Positions 35,249 to 45,208 are shown, numbered from the stretch's first letter. The stretch is 64,000 nt of DNA from Shewanella khirikhana (GCF_003957745.1 NZ_CP020373.1:868001-932000); one strand, 5' to 3'. Notes: generated by a model from the sequence alone, not told the origin. Made by a program: numbers and translations.

Positions 35249-37219
35249 TTACATCTTCACCACAGTGTGGTCGGCAACGGTAGGCTGGTGGCAGAAGAAA
35301 CAGGTTTCCTGCTGCGCCGCCTGGTTGGCTTCCACATAGTCGCCATCAACAATGGCACCCATGTTGGTCAGACCGTGGCCTATGCTCTCTGGCGCGTGGC
35401 AAGAGGTACAGGTGGCCGTGATAGGCGTGGTGTACTTGCTGGCGGAAGTGGCCAGTGCACCTTTGGCTTTGAAGGCATTGAGATTGAAGTCGTTGTGGCA
35501 CTGAGAGCAGTTGTTGAACACTGACTCTTTACCGTGTACCACGTGCAGCTTCATCTCGAAGGCACCTTTGTTGGCGCCACCGGCATAGGTGCCATCAGGG
35601 GTGTGACAGGCCACACAGGCATCCACACCCACAGTCAGCTTGCCGTTCACATCGCGGCCCAGTTGCTCGCTCATGATAAAGCCGGCGTGGTAACCCTTGT
35701 GGATATCGAAGGTTTCACCGTGACAGCCCTGACAGGTGGCAAAGTTCACTGAGTCAATGTGGCGGAAGTTGGCGGTTTCGCCCGCTTTGGTGCCATGGGC
35801 CAGCTGCGCTTTCATCGACTGAGTGGCAACGCCGTCGCCGCAATCGACAAAGTCAGTGCCGCTGACACACATGTCCAGACCGATAAAGCTGAAGGCGGTG
35901 TTGGTATCACCCGCGCCGAAAGGCAGCGCTGGGGTGGTGTATACCAGTTTGCCGTCAACTACTGTCACATCGGCTTGCAGGGCACCGGCTTTCACCAGAT
36001 CCTTGGTTACTTTCTTCTCACCACTGCCTGGGCTTGGGTTGTAGCCCATGATGGGGAAGTTGGGACCCACGTTGGTGATGGTTTCGATACGCTGGATTTT
36101 GGCTATCAGGCTGCTCGCATCCACCGCGTTGCCGGCGGCATCTGTGATGGTCAGCGTCAGGGTGGCGGTGTTGTCGTCATTGCCCTGCAGCATGGCATCC
36201 ATACCCAGCTTGGCTACCACTTCTTTGGCAACCTGGCCCTGGGCTGAGTGCAGCTCGGCTGTCCAGTCACTGTTGTGGCAGGCAACGCAGTTGCTGTTAT
36301 CCACCTGCTGAGAGTGACCCTTACCGGCTGCAAAGTCGATATTGGTGTGGCAGCTGCCACAGCTTTGCGCTGTAGGGATACGGCTCCAGTTGGCCCAGTC
36401 AGGCGCCACTTCTTTTTCAACGTGACAGCTTTGGCAGTTTTCCAGAGCGGCTACGCCGAAGGCAGGTTTGATCTTGTTGTCGGCTTCATCCAGGTTGAAG
36501 TGGATGTCGTGGATAAAGACGTTGAACTCTTTACCATCGCTGACGCGGCCAGGGGTGTGACAGCTGGCGCAGAAGTTGACATCGCCGGTCATGTGACCCG
36601 CTTCCTGAACGTCGCCGTGACAGGCGTTACAGCTTTCGGTGGCAACAATTTTGCGGCTGTAGAAGGCATCAGCACCTGAGTCGCCCATGAAGTCGGTCAG
36701 GGCGGTGGTGCCGGGCACTGTGGTGCCATCTGGCAGGGGCACGTTGTAGTTGCGGATCACCAGACGCTGAGCCAGCTGAGCCTTGTATTCAGAGCGGGTT
36801 GAATCAGCCAGGTTAGCGGCGAAGGTGTAGCTGTAGCGGCCGTTTTTGTGGTCAACGAAGGTTCCTGGACACTTGCCGGCTGGCAGGTCGCAGGTTTCGT
36901 CCAGCAGGTATTCCCACTGGGAGCTGTTACCGGCGCCAGTGGCACCTTCAGGCAGCAGCTGCTCGGCGTAGAAGCGCATTTTCTGCAGACCGATTACGGG
37001 TTTGTCTTCTTCGTTGGTAACGGTGAATTCAACGTTGGTGATGCCGTCGTTGATACGGGTATCGTCGAAGGTGAAGTGGAGTTCGCTAATGGCACCGGCG
37101 GGTTCGCCACCGGGGTTACCGGGGTTGCCGTCGCTGCCATCGCTGCCACCACAGGCGGTTAAGCCAATGGCACTGGCTGCCAGGAGCAGTGCTAACTTTG
37201 AGTTATGTGCGTTCATCAT
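35249..37219 (-). CDS. mtrC: Surface decaheme lipoprotein cytochrome MtrC
   Basis: A 656-residue outer-membrane lipoprotein, terminal reductase of the MtrCAB conduit. I use the double Met at 37219 (SD AGGGA), which gives the lipobox LTAC followed by GGSDGSDG; a start 36 codons upstream is not credible. It has ten CXXCH motifs in two groups of five and a CX8C pair (CVSGTDFVDC), the redox-sensitive disulfide known in MtrC/MtrF. The C-terminus PTVADHTVVKM matches S. oneidensis MtrC as I remember it. First gene of the mtrCAB unit; a terminator of omcA lies just upstream. Confidence 0.95.
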   Translation of the reverse strand: MMNAHNSKLALLLAASAIGLTACGGSDGSDGNPGNPGGEPAGAISELHFTFDDTRINDGITNVEFTVTNEEDKPVIGLQKMRFYAEQLLPEGATGAGNSSQWEYLLDETCDLPAGKCPGTFVDHKNGRYSYTFAANLADSTRSEYKAQLAQRLVIRNYNVPLPDGTTVPGTTALTDFMGDSGADAFYSRKIVATESCNACHGDVQEAGHMTGDVNFCASCHTPGRVSDGKEFNVFIHDIHFNLDEADNKIKPAFGVAALENCQSCHVEKEVAPDWANWSRIPTAQSCGSCHTNIDFAAGKGHSQQVDNSNCVACHNSDWTAELHSAQGQVAKEVVAKLGMDAMLQGNDDNTATLTLTITDAAGNAVDASSLIAKIQRIETITNVGPNFPIMGYNPSPGSGEKKVTKDLVKAGALQADVTVVDGKLVYTTPALPFGAGDTNTAFSFIGLDMCVSGTDFVDCGDGVATQSMKAQLAHGTKAGETANFRHIDSVNFATCQGCHGETFDIHKGYHAGFIMSEQLGRDVNGKLTVGVDACVACHTPDGTYAGGANKGAFEMKLHVVHGKESVFNNCSQCHNDFNLNAFKAKGALATSASKYTTPITATCTSCHAPESIGHGLTNMGAIVDGDYVEANQAAQQETCFFCHQPTVADHTVVKM

Positions 37220-37477
37220 GGTGTTCCCTGCATAGGTTGTCATCGCTTGTGGCCGGGCGGCTTGCCATCTGGGGTGCCGTCTAGTGGCTTGGCCATCTAA
37301 GTCAATGTTGGAAATAGAATTCCCCAAGGAAAAGTTACCTCATAGGGGGTAGAAAATCTGTTCTCTTGTATCCAATGTGTGAACTGGATCCGGCTATTTA
37401 AAAAGGGGTAGAGACCCCGGGCGGGGAAAGCTGTTTCAGATCAAAAAAACCGGGCTTTTTCAGCAGCATTTTGCAAC

Positions 37478-37506
37478 AAAAAACGGGGAGCAAATGCTCC
37501 CCGTTT
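37478..37506 (-). terminator. Terminator of omcA
   Basis: Minus strand: AAAACGGGGAGC-ATTT-GCTCCCCGTTTT followed by further T, 21 bp after the omcA stop. It separates omcA from mtrCAB; the remaining ~258 bp to the mtrC start must hold the mtrC promoter. A weak CRP-like half-site TGTGA lies near 37378. Confidence 0.93.
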
Positions 37507-37526
37507 TGATGTTGGTAACTTATCCG

Positions 37527-39716
37527 TTACTTGCTGTGCAGGCCACGGATCTGCTCTGGGCTGTGACAGGTAGAGCAGCTTTCTTTGGCGCGGGTGCGTA
37601 CGTCGTCGGCACTGGTTCCATCGACGATACCGCCGTTGGTTTCAATGTGAGACTTGGCCGCTTCACCCATGTACTTCTGGTGACAGCTCAGGCAGGCACC
37701 GGCATCGGAAGATACCCAGATATCTGCGCCGCCGTTGTCCTTGTCGCCATAGCGCCATACGCGGTCAGGCGCGCGGCCCAGGGTGATACCCTTGTCGGTG
37801 TGACAGGTGCTGCAATCGGTCTTCAGCACTGTGCCTGTCTGGGCACCGGCGTACTTGAGGTAGTGACCTGAAGCGCCGTGGGCTTTGTAGGCGAAGCTGG
37901 TAGGCTTCTTGCCGCCTGGGTAGGTGTCGTCCGTCTTGGTGGTCTTGTCAGAGGTGTGGCAGGTCTGACAGTTCACGCCATTGTCGTAGTGATACACCTG
38001 CTGATTGTGACAACCCTGACAGGTAGTGGCATCAATGATTTCGCGGCGCATGGCAGGCTTGGCAGCATCGTCCACGCCACCGTCTTTCCAAACGAAGTGC
38101 AGCGCATCATCTTTGACTTCAAGCTTGCGTACACCTTCGGTGGCGCAGTCGGTCATCACCACTTCCGGACGGCCGTAACCACCGTTGTTGAAGCACACCT
38201 TGAGTGCTGACCACAGCTCGAAGGTCTTGCCGTTGGCATCGGCTGGCAGATCAATCTTGCTGGCGGTCAGGGTGTAGCTCTTATCGGTAGCGTCATAAGT
38301 GCCTTCTTTGAGCGCAATACGACGGTTGCTGTAAGAGCCATCATAGTAACCGGGGAAGTCTTTATCGCTGTCCCAGGCCATGACCACGCGGCTGCCGGTG
38401 TCGAGGAACTCGGTGCCAACGGCGTTGCCGTCTTTATCCAGTACCTGCACCTTGAAGGTGAACTTGCCGTTGGCATCAACGCCAATGTTGCTGAACTTCA
38501 CTGACATTTCTTTCGTCATGTCAAAGGCTTTCAGTACATCGCCATGGGCCTCTGCGGCGCTGCGGGCATAACCGCCATCAGCGTGACAGCTCATGCAGTT
38601 GGTGCCTGAGTTGTACTTGTAGTGGGTGTCAGATGGCAGCTCGGTGTGACAGGCGATACAGGCATTGTTCGACAGGTCGGCCTTGAACAGGTCGGCATTG
38701 GCCGGTGCCTTGGCGCCTTCGGTGTGACAGGCCGCACAGTCGGCCGCTGGGCCTTGTGGGTACATCACCTTGCTGTAGTCGTGTACGCCACCGCCATAAC
38801 CAATCACCTTATAAGGCGCCTGCACCATTTTCTCCTCGGTGGGAGAGTAGGTCATGCGCTCTTCGCCTTTGTGAATGGCGTGGATCATGTAAGTGAAATC
38901 AACGCTGTTGCCGGACTCAGGATCGCCCGAGGTATTGGTGTGGCAAGAGGCGCAGTTTTCAATGTCGATACGACGACCGCCGTGCAGCTTCAGGCTTTCT
39001 GGCTGGTGGCAGGTGTAACAGGTCTCGATACTGACCACATCACGGGTTTGAATGCCATCGGTTTTGCCGGAAGAAGGCTGCCAGTCATAGTGGGCGTTGG
39101 CGGTCACCTGGGGCAATTCAAGCTCGAGGGTGGCTCTGTGGGTGTTGTCCGCATCGAACGTCACAGGTACAGGCTCGGTTACCCCGGCAATGTTGGTCTG
39201 GAAGGTATAGGTGTAGGTACCGTCACCGTGGTCAACCAGGCAGGCATCACACTTGCTGGCGGCTTCTACGTTGGCCTGGAACTGGGCAGAAGGATTGATG
39301 TCGGTATCGCCTTCAGGTACCCAACTTGGGTTGGGGTCTTTCTTGGCGTTGATATAGGCTTGCCACTGGAAACCGCGATCGGCTTCAACAGCTTCTTCCC
39401 CTTCACCAATGGTCTCGGTGACGTGGGCCAGCTGGGCAATGCCAAAACGCAGGTCGTGATCCTTGGTCAGACCCAGCACGGCAACGCCATTGGCGTTTTC
39501 CAGTGAGAAGTCGACACTGAGCTTTCCTGCATCAATGGTGGCGTTGGTAAAGGTGGCTTTCAGGGTGGAAGTGGTGTCGATACTGACGCCGATGACACCA
39601 TCTTTGCCGTCTTCACCGTCTTTGCCGTCGCTGCCGCATCCGACGAGCGTTAAAGACAGTAGTCCGGCACCCAATATCGCTTTTGTCGCGGCATTGAAGT
39701 TGAACCCTTTCATCAT
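37527..39716 (-). CDS. omcA: Surface decaheme lipoprotein cytochrome OmcA
   Basis: A 729-residue outer-membrane lipoprotein. The N-terminus MMKGFNFNAATKAILGAGLL with lipobox LVGC and GSDGKDGEDGKDG closely matches OmcA of S. oneidensis. Ten CXXCH motifs; CDAC in the N-terminal domain and a CX15C pair (from VCFNN to TDC) typical of OmcA. It accepts electrons from MtrC and passes them to minerals, flavins or anodes. The last haem is followed by SPEQIRGLHSK; the Thr-Pro-Ser motif reported as hematite-binding in S. oneidensis OmcA is not present at this place. It is flanked by terminators on both sides and so is a single-gene unit. Confidence 0.93.
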   Translation of the reverse strand: MMKGFNFNAATKAILGAGLLSLTLVGCGSDGKDGEDGKDGVIGVSIDTTSTLKATFTNATIDAGKLSVDFSLENANGVAVLGLTKDHDLRFGIAQLAHVTETIGEGEEAVEADRGFQWQAYINAKKDPNPSWVPEGDTDINPSAQFQANVEAASKCDACLVDHGDGTYTYTFQTNIAGVTEPVPVTFDADNTHRATLELELPQVTANAHYDWQPSSGKTDGIQTRDVVSIETCYTCHQPESLKLHGGRRIDIENCASCHTNTSGDPESGNSVDFTYMIHAIHKGEERMTYSPTEEKMVQAPYKVIGYGGGVHDYSKVMYPQGPAADCAACHTEGAKAPANADLFKADLSNNACIACHTELPSDTHYKYNSGTNCMSCHADGGYARSAAEAHGDVLKAFDMTKEMSVKFSNIGVDANGKFTFKVQVLDKDGNAVGTEFLDTGSRVVMAWDSDKDFPGYYDGSYSNRRIALKEGTYDATDKSYTLTASKIDLPADANGKTFELWSALKVCFNNGGYGRPEVVMTDCATEGVRKLEVKDDALHFVWKDGGVDDAAKPAMRREIIDATTCQGCHNQQVYHYDNGVNCQTCHTSDKTTKTDDTYPGGKKPTSFAYKAHGASGHYLKYAGAQTGTVLKTDCSTCHTDKGITLGRAPDRVWRYGDKDNGGADIWVSSDAGACLSCHQKYMGEAAKSHIETNGGIVDGTSADDVRTRAKESCSTCHSPEQIRGLHSK

Positions 39717-39949
39717 GGTATTCCCTGCAATAGTTTTAGTTATCACCGAACTTGTTGGCAAATAAGAATAATTCCTATTAACCTCATGCGGTGTGTGGAA
39801 TTAAGCTTCCACCCCCAAGGCTATCCAAGGTGTGACCATTTCGCAGTCAATTTAGGTCGGATCTGTGACTGAGTTCTGACTATTTCTTTAGAGGTATTCG
39901 ATTGGCTAACTCATTCCTCTTCAAATGCTTGTGACTTTTGATTCTGGTC

Positions 39950-39981
39950 AAAAAAGAGGTACCGGCCCGAGCCGATACCTC
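39950..39981 (-). terminator. Terminator of undA
   Basis: Minus strand: GAGGTATCGGC-TCGG-GCCGGTACCTC (one G-T pair) followed by T6. The ~230 bp from here to the omcA start must hold the omcA promoter; TGTGACTGAGTTCTGA near 39866 is a weak CRP-like sequence. Confidence 0.92.
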
Positions 39982-39989
39982 ATCATGGT

Positions 39990-42398
39990 TTAGAAATGCA
40001 CCGGGTGAACCTTATCGATGCCGAAGCTCTTGCCTTCGCTGTGACAGGCGGCGCAGGACTCGCCGCCGCTGTAGCTGCCCTGGGTGCCCTGGTACACACC
40101 ACCGTTTTGCAGGAAGTGGTTCACAGCGGCCTCATTACCGGCCAGGGTTGGCGCGTGACAGGAGGCACAGGCGGCAACCGTTGGCGAATATTCACCGTCG
40201 GCGGCGAGGAACGCCTGCTTGATAGCCAGACTGTCGAGCTTGATTTGCCCCTTGTCGTGACAAACAGCGCAGTCGGCCACATTGCCCGGGAAGCTTATCT
40301 CTGTGGTGTAGTTACCGTAGCGTCCGTCGCGGGTGTTGGCGTGGATTTGATGCGCCATCACTTTGAAGTCAAAGCCGCGATTAAAGGCCTTGGCATTGTG
40401 CGCCTGGGTTGGGGCGCCGTTGTGGCAGCTGGCGCAGCTGCCATCTTCCAGATGTACAGCCGTGTTGGGCTCTGATGTGTGGCAGCTTGAGCAGCCGGTG
40501 TCAGGGCTACCGGTGGCTCGGGTGCGGGAGTGGGCCTTGGAGAAATCGGCCTGCGCATCATGGCAGTCGGCGCATTTGCCCGCAGACACCACAGGCTCGG
40601 GACCCTCGATGGCATCGCCGCTTTGGGAGAAGCTGGCGCGTTTGGGGGCAACCACAACTTCGGTGATATTGGCCTGCTCATCATCACAGGCAACGGCAGC
40701 GCCGCTGGCCTTGTCGGCACACACATACAACTTGGCAGACAGGGTGCCTTGCTGGATGGCGTTGATATCGGCATGGGTCAGGCCGTCAATCTGATACTCA
40801 ATTTGAGCGCCGTTTTCGTGTTTCTCAATGGTGCCATTGCTGTACTTGCTGTAATCGGCCAAATCCACGCTGAAGCGCCCGGCATGCTGGCCAAAGTTGG
40901 CTGACAGTCGGCGGATGCTGTAGTCGCCGTCAAAAGCTGCGGCAACCAGCCAGAGACTTTTTACCGCAGGGTCCAGATCCGGTGCCTGCGCCGCTGGCCA
41001 GTTCAGGGTGACAGTCAGGCTGCCCTTGCCTTCATTCAGGACAAAGCGGCCGGTCTCCAGGCTGAATGCATAGGTTTCGCGCACCGAGGCTTTGGCGTTG
41101 TCCACCGCAGTGTGGAAGATGGCGGAGCCCAAGGGATTGGAGTCGTCGGCATGACAACCGGCGCAGTTGCCAGCCTCAAATACTGCGCGCACATCGGCGC
41201 CCTTGATGCCATCTATGTCCGGGCTGGCGTAGTAGTGGAAGTAGTTACCGACAAAGCCACGGTCTTTCTGGCCGTCGGGTGGGGTGAGCCAGGCGGCCTG
41301 GTCGACTACATTAAATTCACCCATATGGCAGGAGGCACAGGCTTCCTGACGATGGAAACCAAAGTATTCAGCCTGCGCCGGGGCATCTTCACCCTGAATA
41401 TGACAGGTTTGGCAACTCTCACCTCCGGGGAAGGTGACCTTGCTGTAGTCATGGATGCTGCCGCCATGGCCCACCATGGTGTAGCGGCCCTGGTGAATGC
41501 GGTGCAGCATGGCGCCAAAGTCGAGGGTGGCGAAGGTTTCCGGATCGCCTGCGTAGCTGGTATGACAGACCACACAGTTTTCGATATCGGTGCGTTTGCC
41601 GCCATGCATCAGCAGCTTGGGCGCAGCGGCGTTTTGGTAATCATCGTTGTGACAGCGGATACAGGACTGTTGCAGCGCCACCAGTTCGCGGCTTTCATCC
41701 GCCTTGGCTGCCATGCCGGTGGCGGGAACAAAGTCGTAATGGCTGTTAATCAAAGTGGCATTGCTGACAGTGGCGGTGGGTTTCAGCTCCAGGGTGACTC
41801 TGTGGGTCAGTTCGGGGTTGAACTCGGTATTCAGGCCATCAATTTGAGGATACTCGGCAAGGCTTTTGGGAAAGGTAAAGCGGTACACCCCTGAGTCCAG
41901 CACGTCAATACAGTCGGTTTTACAGCTGCTTTCGATGCCGGGTTGGATCTGCGTCCGTGCCAGAGCCGCAAACGCTGGAGGTACATGGGCATCGTTTGGC
42001 TGCTTGAGGCTGTTGATATAGCTGGTCCACTGGCTGGGTTTGCTTCCCTTGCGGCTCGATTTGCCCGGCGCTTCATCAAGCTGGCGCTTTTGTAATACAT
42101 CCAGCTTGGCGATGCCGACGCCGAGGGTATTGATTTCTTTGAAGGACTCAAGCCCATACACGGGCACGCCGTTGGCATTTTCCAGGCTGAAATCCAGACT
42201 CACCCTGCCGTTATCAATCCGGGCATCAAGAATAGTTGCTGTTAAGCTGCTGGCAGATTGGATGGGCACGCCGGTGACGCCGTCGTTGCCGTCGCTGCCA
42301 TCCTTGCCATCACTGCCGCAGCCGCCGACCATGGCTGCCAGCAATGCCGTGCCAAAGGCAGCACGGAGCCGATTGCTTTTATTATGGTTTTTCATCAT
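39990..42398 (-). CDS. undA: Surface undecaheme (11-heme) lipoprotein cytochrome UndA
   Basis: An 802-residue outer-membrane lipoprotein (lipobox VGGC then GSDGKDGSDGNDG) with eleven CXXCH motifs, the hallmark of UndA. The extra motif is the seventh, CSSCH at 40479-40493, inserted between the motifs KCADCHDA and SCASCHNG. An N-terminal CKTDC pair and a CX10C pair (CADKASGAAVAC) are present. UndA replaces or adds to OmcA in several Shewanella and reduces metals and flavins at the cell surface. Start at the double Met with SD AGGGG. It is more alike in motif context to its upstream neighbour than to OmcA, which suggests tandem duplication. Confidence 0.93.
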   Translation of the reverse strand: MMKNHNKSNRLRAAFGTALLAAMVGGCGSDGKDGSDGNDGVTGVPIQSASSLTATILDARIDNGRVSLDFSLENANGVPVYGLESFKEINTLGVGIAKLDVLQKRQLDEAPGKSSRKGSKPSQWTSYINSLKQPNDAHVPPAFAALARTQIQPGIESSCKTDCIDVLDSGVYRFTFPKSLAEYPQIDGLNTEFNPELTHRVTLELKPTATVSNATLINSHYDFVPATGMAAKADESRELVALQQSCIRCHNDDYQNAAAPKLLMHGGKRTDIENCVVCHTSYAGDPETFATLDFGAMLHRIHQGRYTMVGHGGSIHDYSKVTFPGGESCQTCHIQGEDAPAQAEYFGFHRQEACASCHMGEFNVVDQAAWLTPPDGQKDRGFVGNYFHYYASPDIDGIKGADVRAVFEAGNCAGCHADDSNPLGSAIFHTAVDNAKASVRETYAFSLETGRFVLNEGKGSLTVTLNWPAAQAPDLDPAVKSLWLVAAAFDGDYSIRRLSANFGQHAGRFSVDLADYSKYSNGTIEKHENGAQIEYQIDGLTHADINAIQQGTLSAKLYVCADKASGAAVACDDEQANITEVVVAPKRASFSQSGDAIEGPEPVVSAGKCADCHDAQADFSKAHSRTRATGSPDTGCSSCHTSEPNTAVHLEDGSCASCHNGAPTQAHNAKAFNRGFDFKVMAHQIHANTRDGRYGNYTTEISFPGNVADCAVCHDKGQIKLDSLAIKQAFLAADGEYSPTVAACASCHAPTLAGNEAAVNHFLQNGGVYQGTQGSYSGGESCAACHSEGKSFGIDKVHPVHF

Positions 42399-42949
42399 TT
42401 TCCCCTGCAAAGGTCACCGGGTTCCCGGTAGGTTTGGTGTTCGGCGTGATTTACCCATAAAGGCGTAGTGCCAGCCACGGCCGATAAAAGGGGATGTGAA
42501 CTGCTTCAAACTGGCGGTTGATGAATTGTTAACTTTGTAATTTGCTTTTCAATACAAGCAGATAGTTAGAGGTTTTTGGTGCCGGGAGCAAGGCGTGCCG
42601 ATTTAGGCTGGCCATTCTGAATCCGGGCTGACTGGATGGCGAAATTCTGTGCCGATTTATTGCGCTAAATCATGCCGCTATGCGTTGCTGGTGAGGTACG
42701 AGCAAGGGCAACTCAGTGAATCGTTACTGAACTGAAAACGCCAAAGCCTGGTCGATAACAGTTGCTGCAAAAGGTATCGGCACCGCATTTGTTCCAGGGC
42801 AAGCCAGAGCACATAACTCATAACGCAGAGCATATAAAGCTATGCCAGCTGTAAGGCTGGCGGGGCGTTTGGCCTGTCATTTGGTTACGGCAATTCAAGT
42901 GCCACTGAGAAAGCGATACTTCAGCGCCGATTGCGATGGGCAACTGAGC
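42399..42949. other. Long non-coding gap upstream of undA
   Basis: The ~550 bp between the undA start and the terminator of the next gene holds no credible reading frame, tRNA or repeat that I can see. It is the longest such gap in the cytochrome locus. It should contain the undA promoter; TATA-rich stretches near 42515-42555 are candidates. It may also hold decayed remains of a gene. Confidence 0.55.
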
Positions 42950-42980
42950 CAAAAACAAAAGGCAGCCTGAGCTGCCTTTT
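42950..42980 (-). terminator. Terminator of the mtrDEF/UndA-like unit
   Basis: Minus strand: AAAAGGCAGC-TCAG-GCTGCCTTTT then GTTTTT, 17 bp beyond the stop codon. Confidence 0.9.
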
Positions 42981-42997
42981 CGGTTAAAGCGGATGAT

Positions 42998-45151
42998 TTA
43001 TTTATAACGTACCGGATGCACGCTATCGACACCGGCGGCCTTGCCTTCACCGTGGCAGACGGCGCAGGTTTCGCTGCCAGGGGTGAAGCTGCCGCGAGGG
43101 TCAGAGGCTACGCCACCATTGGCACGTACGTGGGCCAGCAGCGAGTCTTTTGGACCGTGGCAGCTGATGCAGGCTGCGGCAATCGGCGAGAACTCCACTT
43201 CATTGCCATTGGCATCGGTTGCCGGGGTGGCGGGAACCTTGGCCAGGCCGGTCAGACTAAGGCTGCCCTTGTCATGGCAACTGGCGCAGTTGCCATAGTG
43301 CTCGGGGAAGGTTATCGGATCTTCACCTGTGCGTTTACCGGCATGGTGGGCGTGGATGCGCACCTTGAAGTCGATGTGGTTTTGGATTTCCTTGGTGCCC
43401 GCATTGTTATAGGACGGGTTGTGGCAGGTCTGGCACTCGCCTTCGAAGTTGCTGCGACGGCCGCTGTGGGTCATCTTGCTTTCGAACTTGGCCAGATACT
43501 TATTGTCGTGACAGTTATCGCAGGTGCTGTTTTTCACCAGACTGCGACGCGCTGCCAAACCGGTATCGCCCTGAAGATTAAACACTACCGCAGGCCCCGG
43601 GATCACCGACGGGTTAAGCGCTTCATCGCTGCCGCTGCCACAAGCCACGCCAGCCAGGGTGTCGCGGTCGACACACATTTGCGAGGTGATGAAGGCCGAC
43701 GAAGGCAGCGCCGGGTCGACCGTCAGACTGAAGGCATTTTCGTACTGGTAAATGCCATCGGCACCGGAAACCGGAGCCAGGTTCAGCAGGTTCACGTTGG
43801 TGTGGCCGGCGGTAAAGTCTTCTTCATTACCAAAGCCTAAATACAGGGTGCTGTATTTGATCCTGGGATCGGCATTCGGGCTTGGCTGCGCTGCGCCCTT
43901 GCTGTCTTTCACGCTGACGGCAAACTTCAGCATACCAGCTTCGAGACGCACTGAATCAGCAACCAGAGTCGCCTGATAATCCAGGCGCACATTGTCTTTG
44001 GCGATAGCGTCGGTGAAATGATGCCCTGCGCCTTCTGTATCTTTGTCTGCATGGCATGCGGCGCAGGCATGGTCAGGTTGATACTTGGCGTGCATCTCAG
44101 CCTTGATGGTGGCCGGGTCTGTGCTGTCTACGTGGCACGAGCCGCAGGCGAGCGCTCGGTGATGGCGGAAGTTAGCGGCATCCGCTGGGCGGTTTTCACC
44201 TTCCTGGTGACAGACGCGGCAATCATAGGCATCGGCAGGGAAGGTGACTTCCGAGAAGTCATGCACGCTGCCGCCATAGCCCACCATCAGATACTTGCCG
44301 CGGTGGATTTGGTGCAGCATATAGCCAAAGTCCAGTGGCGAGCCGGTTTCAGGATCGGCGGCGTAACTGGTGTGGCATACCTGGCAGTTGGGGGTATCGA
44401 AGCGGCGGCTGCCGTGGAAAATTAGCTTGGGCGCCCAGGCGTGGCCGTAATCACTGCTGTGGCAGCGCAGGCAGGAGTCCTGCAAATTCTCCACCAAGCG
44501 GGTTTCTTCCGGGCTCGCGGCCTGGCCTGTGACCGGGATAAAGTCGTAGTGGCTGTTGACCAGTTTGTCGGTACTGCCATCGACCCTGAGCTCAAAGCTC
44601 ACCCTGTGGGTCAGGTTGGCGTCATAGGTTAAATCCAGGCCCTCGATGGGTTCCACTGAGGCAATATTTTGCTTGAAGGTGTAGCTGTAACTGCCGTTGC
44701 CGGTTTTTTCGATACATTCCTGACGGCAGCTGCTTTCGATGTTGGCCTGGATTTGGGTGCCGGCTTTGTCTTCGTAGCCTGCGGGGATTTGCGCCGCTAC
44801 CGGCTCGACCACCCGGTTGATGTAACTGACCCACTGGGGCGTTTTGTAGCCTTTGCCGCTTTGGGGCACCAGCTTGGCAATGCCCACCCCCAGGGTATCG
44901 ACCCCGGCGTAGGTGTCCAGGTCGGTAATGGCGACGCCATTTTTATTGGTCAGACTGAAATTCACCACCACTGTGCCCGCATCAATGCTGACATCGTCAA
45001 TTTGCACTGCGATATCCCTGGCACTGGCCAGGGTCAGTCCCACTTCGCCGGGCGTGCCATCTTCACCGTCTTTACCGTCACTTCCACAGCCAACAAGCAG
45101 CAAGGCTCCAAGAAGCGGTGTCATCCATAAACTGTGATTGTATTGCTTCAT
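42998..45151 (-). CDS. Surface decaheme lipoprotein cytochrome, UndA-like
   Basis: A 717-residue outer-membrane lipoprotein (lipobox LVGC then GSDGKDGEDG) with ten CXXCH motifs. Shared features with the neighbouring undA product, and not with OmcA, include SSCRQECIEK (SSCKTDCID in UndA), the segment MVGYGGSVHDFSEVTFP, a CX10C pair (CVDRDTLAGVAC) and the ending GVDSVHPV. It lacks the additional seventh haem motif, with a shorter spacer there (THSGRRSNFEGECQTCH). So it is best called a decaheme member of the UndA branch. The start is only 57 bp after mtrF, with no intrinsic terminator between, so it is probably co-transcribed with mtrDEF. Confidence 0.88.
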   Translation of the reverse strand: MKQYNHSLWMTPLLGALLLVGCGSDGKDGEDGTPGEVGLTLASARDIAVQIDDVSIDAGTVVVNFSLTNKNGVAITDLDTYAGVDTLGVGIAKLVPQSGKGYKTPQWVSYINRVVEPVAAQIPAGYEDKAGTQIQANIESSCRQECIEKTGNGSYSYTFKQNIASVEPIEGLDLTYDANLTHRVSFELRVDGSTDKLVNSHYDFIPVTGQAASPEETRLVENLQDSCLRCHSSDYGHAWAPKLIFHGSRRFDTPNCQVCHTSYAADPETGSPLDFGYMLHQIHRGKYLMVGYGGSVHDFSEVTFPADAYDCRVCHQEGENRPADAANFRHHRALACGSCHVDSTDPATIKAEMHAKYQPDHACAACHADKDTEGAGHHFTDAIAKDNVRLDYQATLVADSVRLEAGMLKFAVSVKDSKGAAQPSPNADPRIKYSTLYLGFGNEEDFTAGHTNVNLLNLAPVSGADGIYQYENAFSLTVDPALPSSAFITSQMCVDRDTLAGVACGSGSDEALNPSVIPGPAVVFNLQGDTGLAARRSLVKNSTCDNCHDNKYLAKFESKMTHSGRRSNFEGECQTCHNPSYNNAGTKEIQNHIDFKVRIHAHHAGKRTGEDPITFPEHYGNCASCHDKGSLSLTGLAKVPATPATDANGNEVEFSPIAAACISCHGPKDSLLAHVRANGGVASDPRGSFTPGSETCAVCHGEGKAAGVDSVHPVRYK

Positions 45152-45208
45152 CGTCGTATCCCGAACCTGTAAAAGTCAGGGGCCGCCAAGTGGGTGGCCC
45201 CGCGCGGA

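Noticed and set aside
37370..37395. CRP site upstream of mtrC
   Set aside because: Only the TGTGA half matches; the second half is poor, so I do not annotate it as a site.
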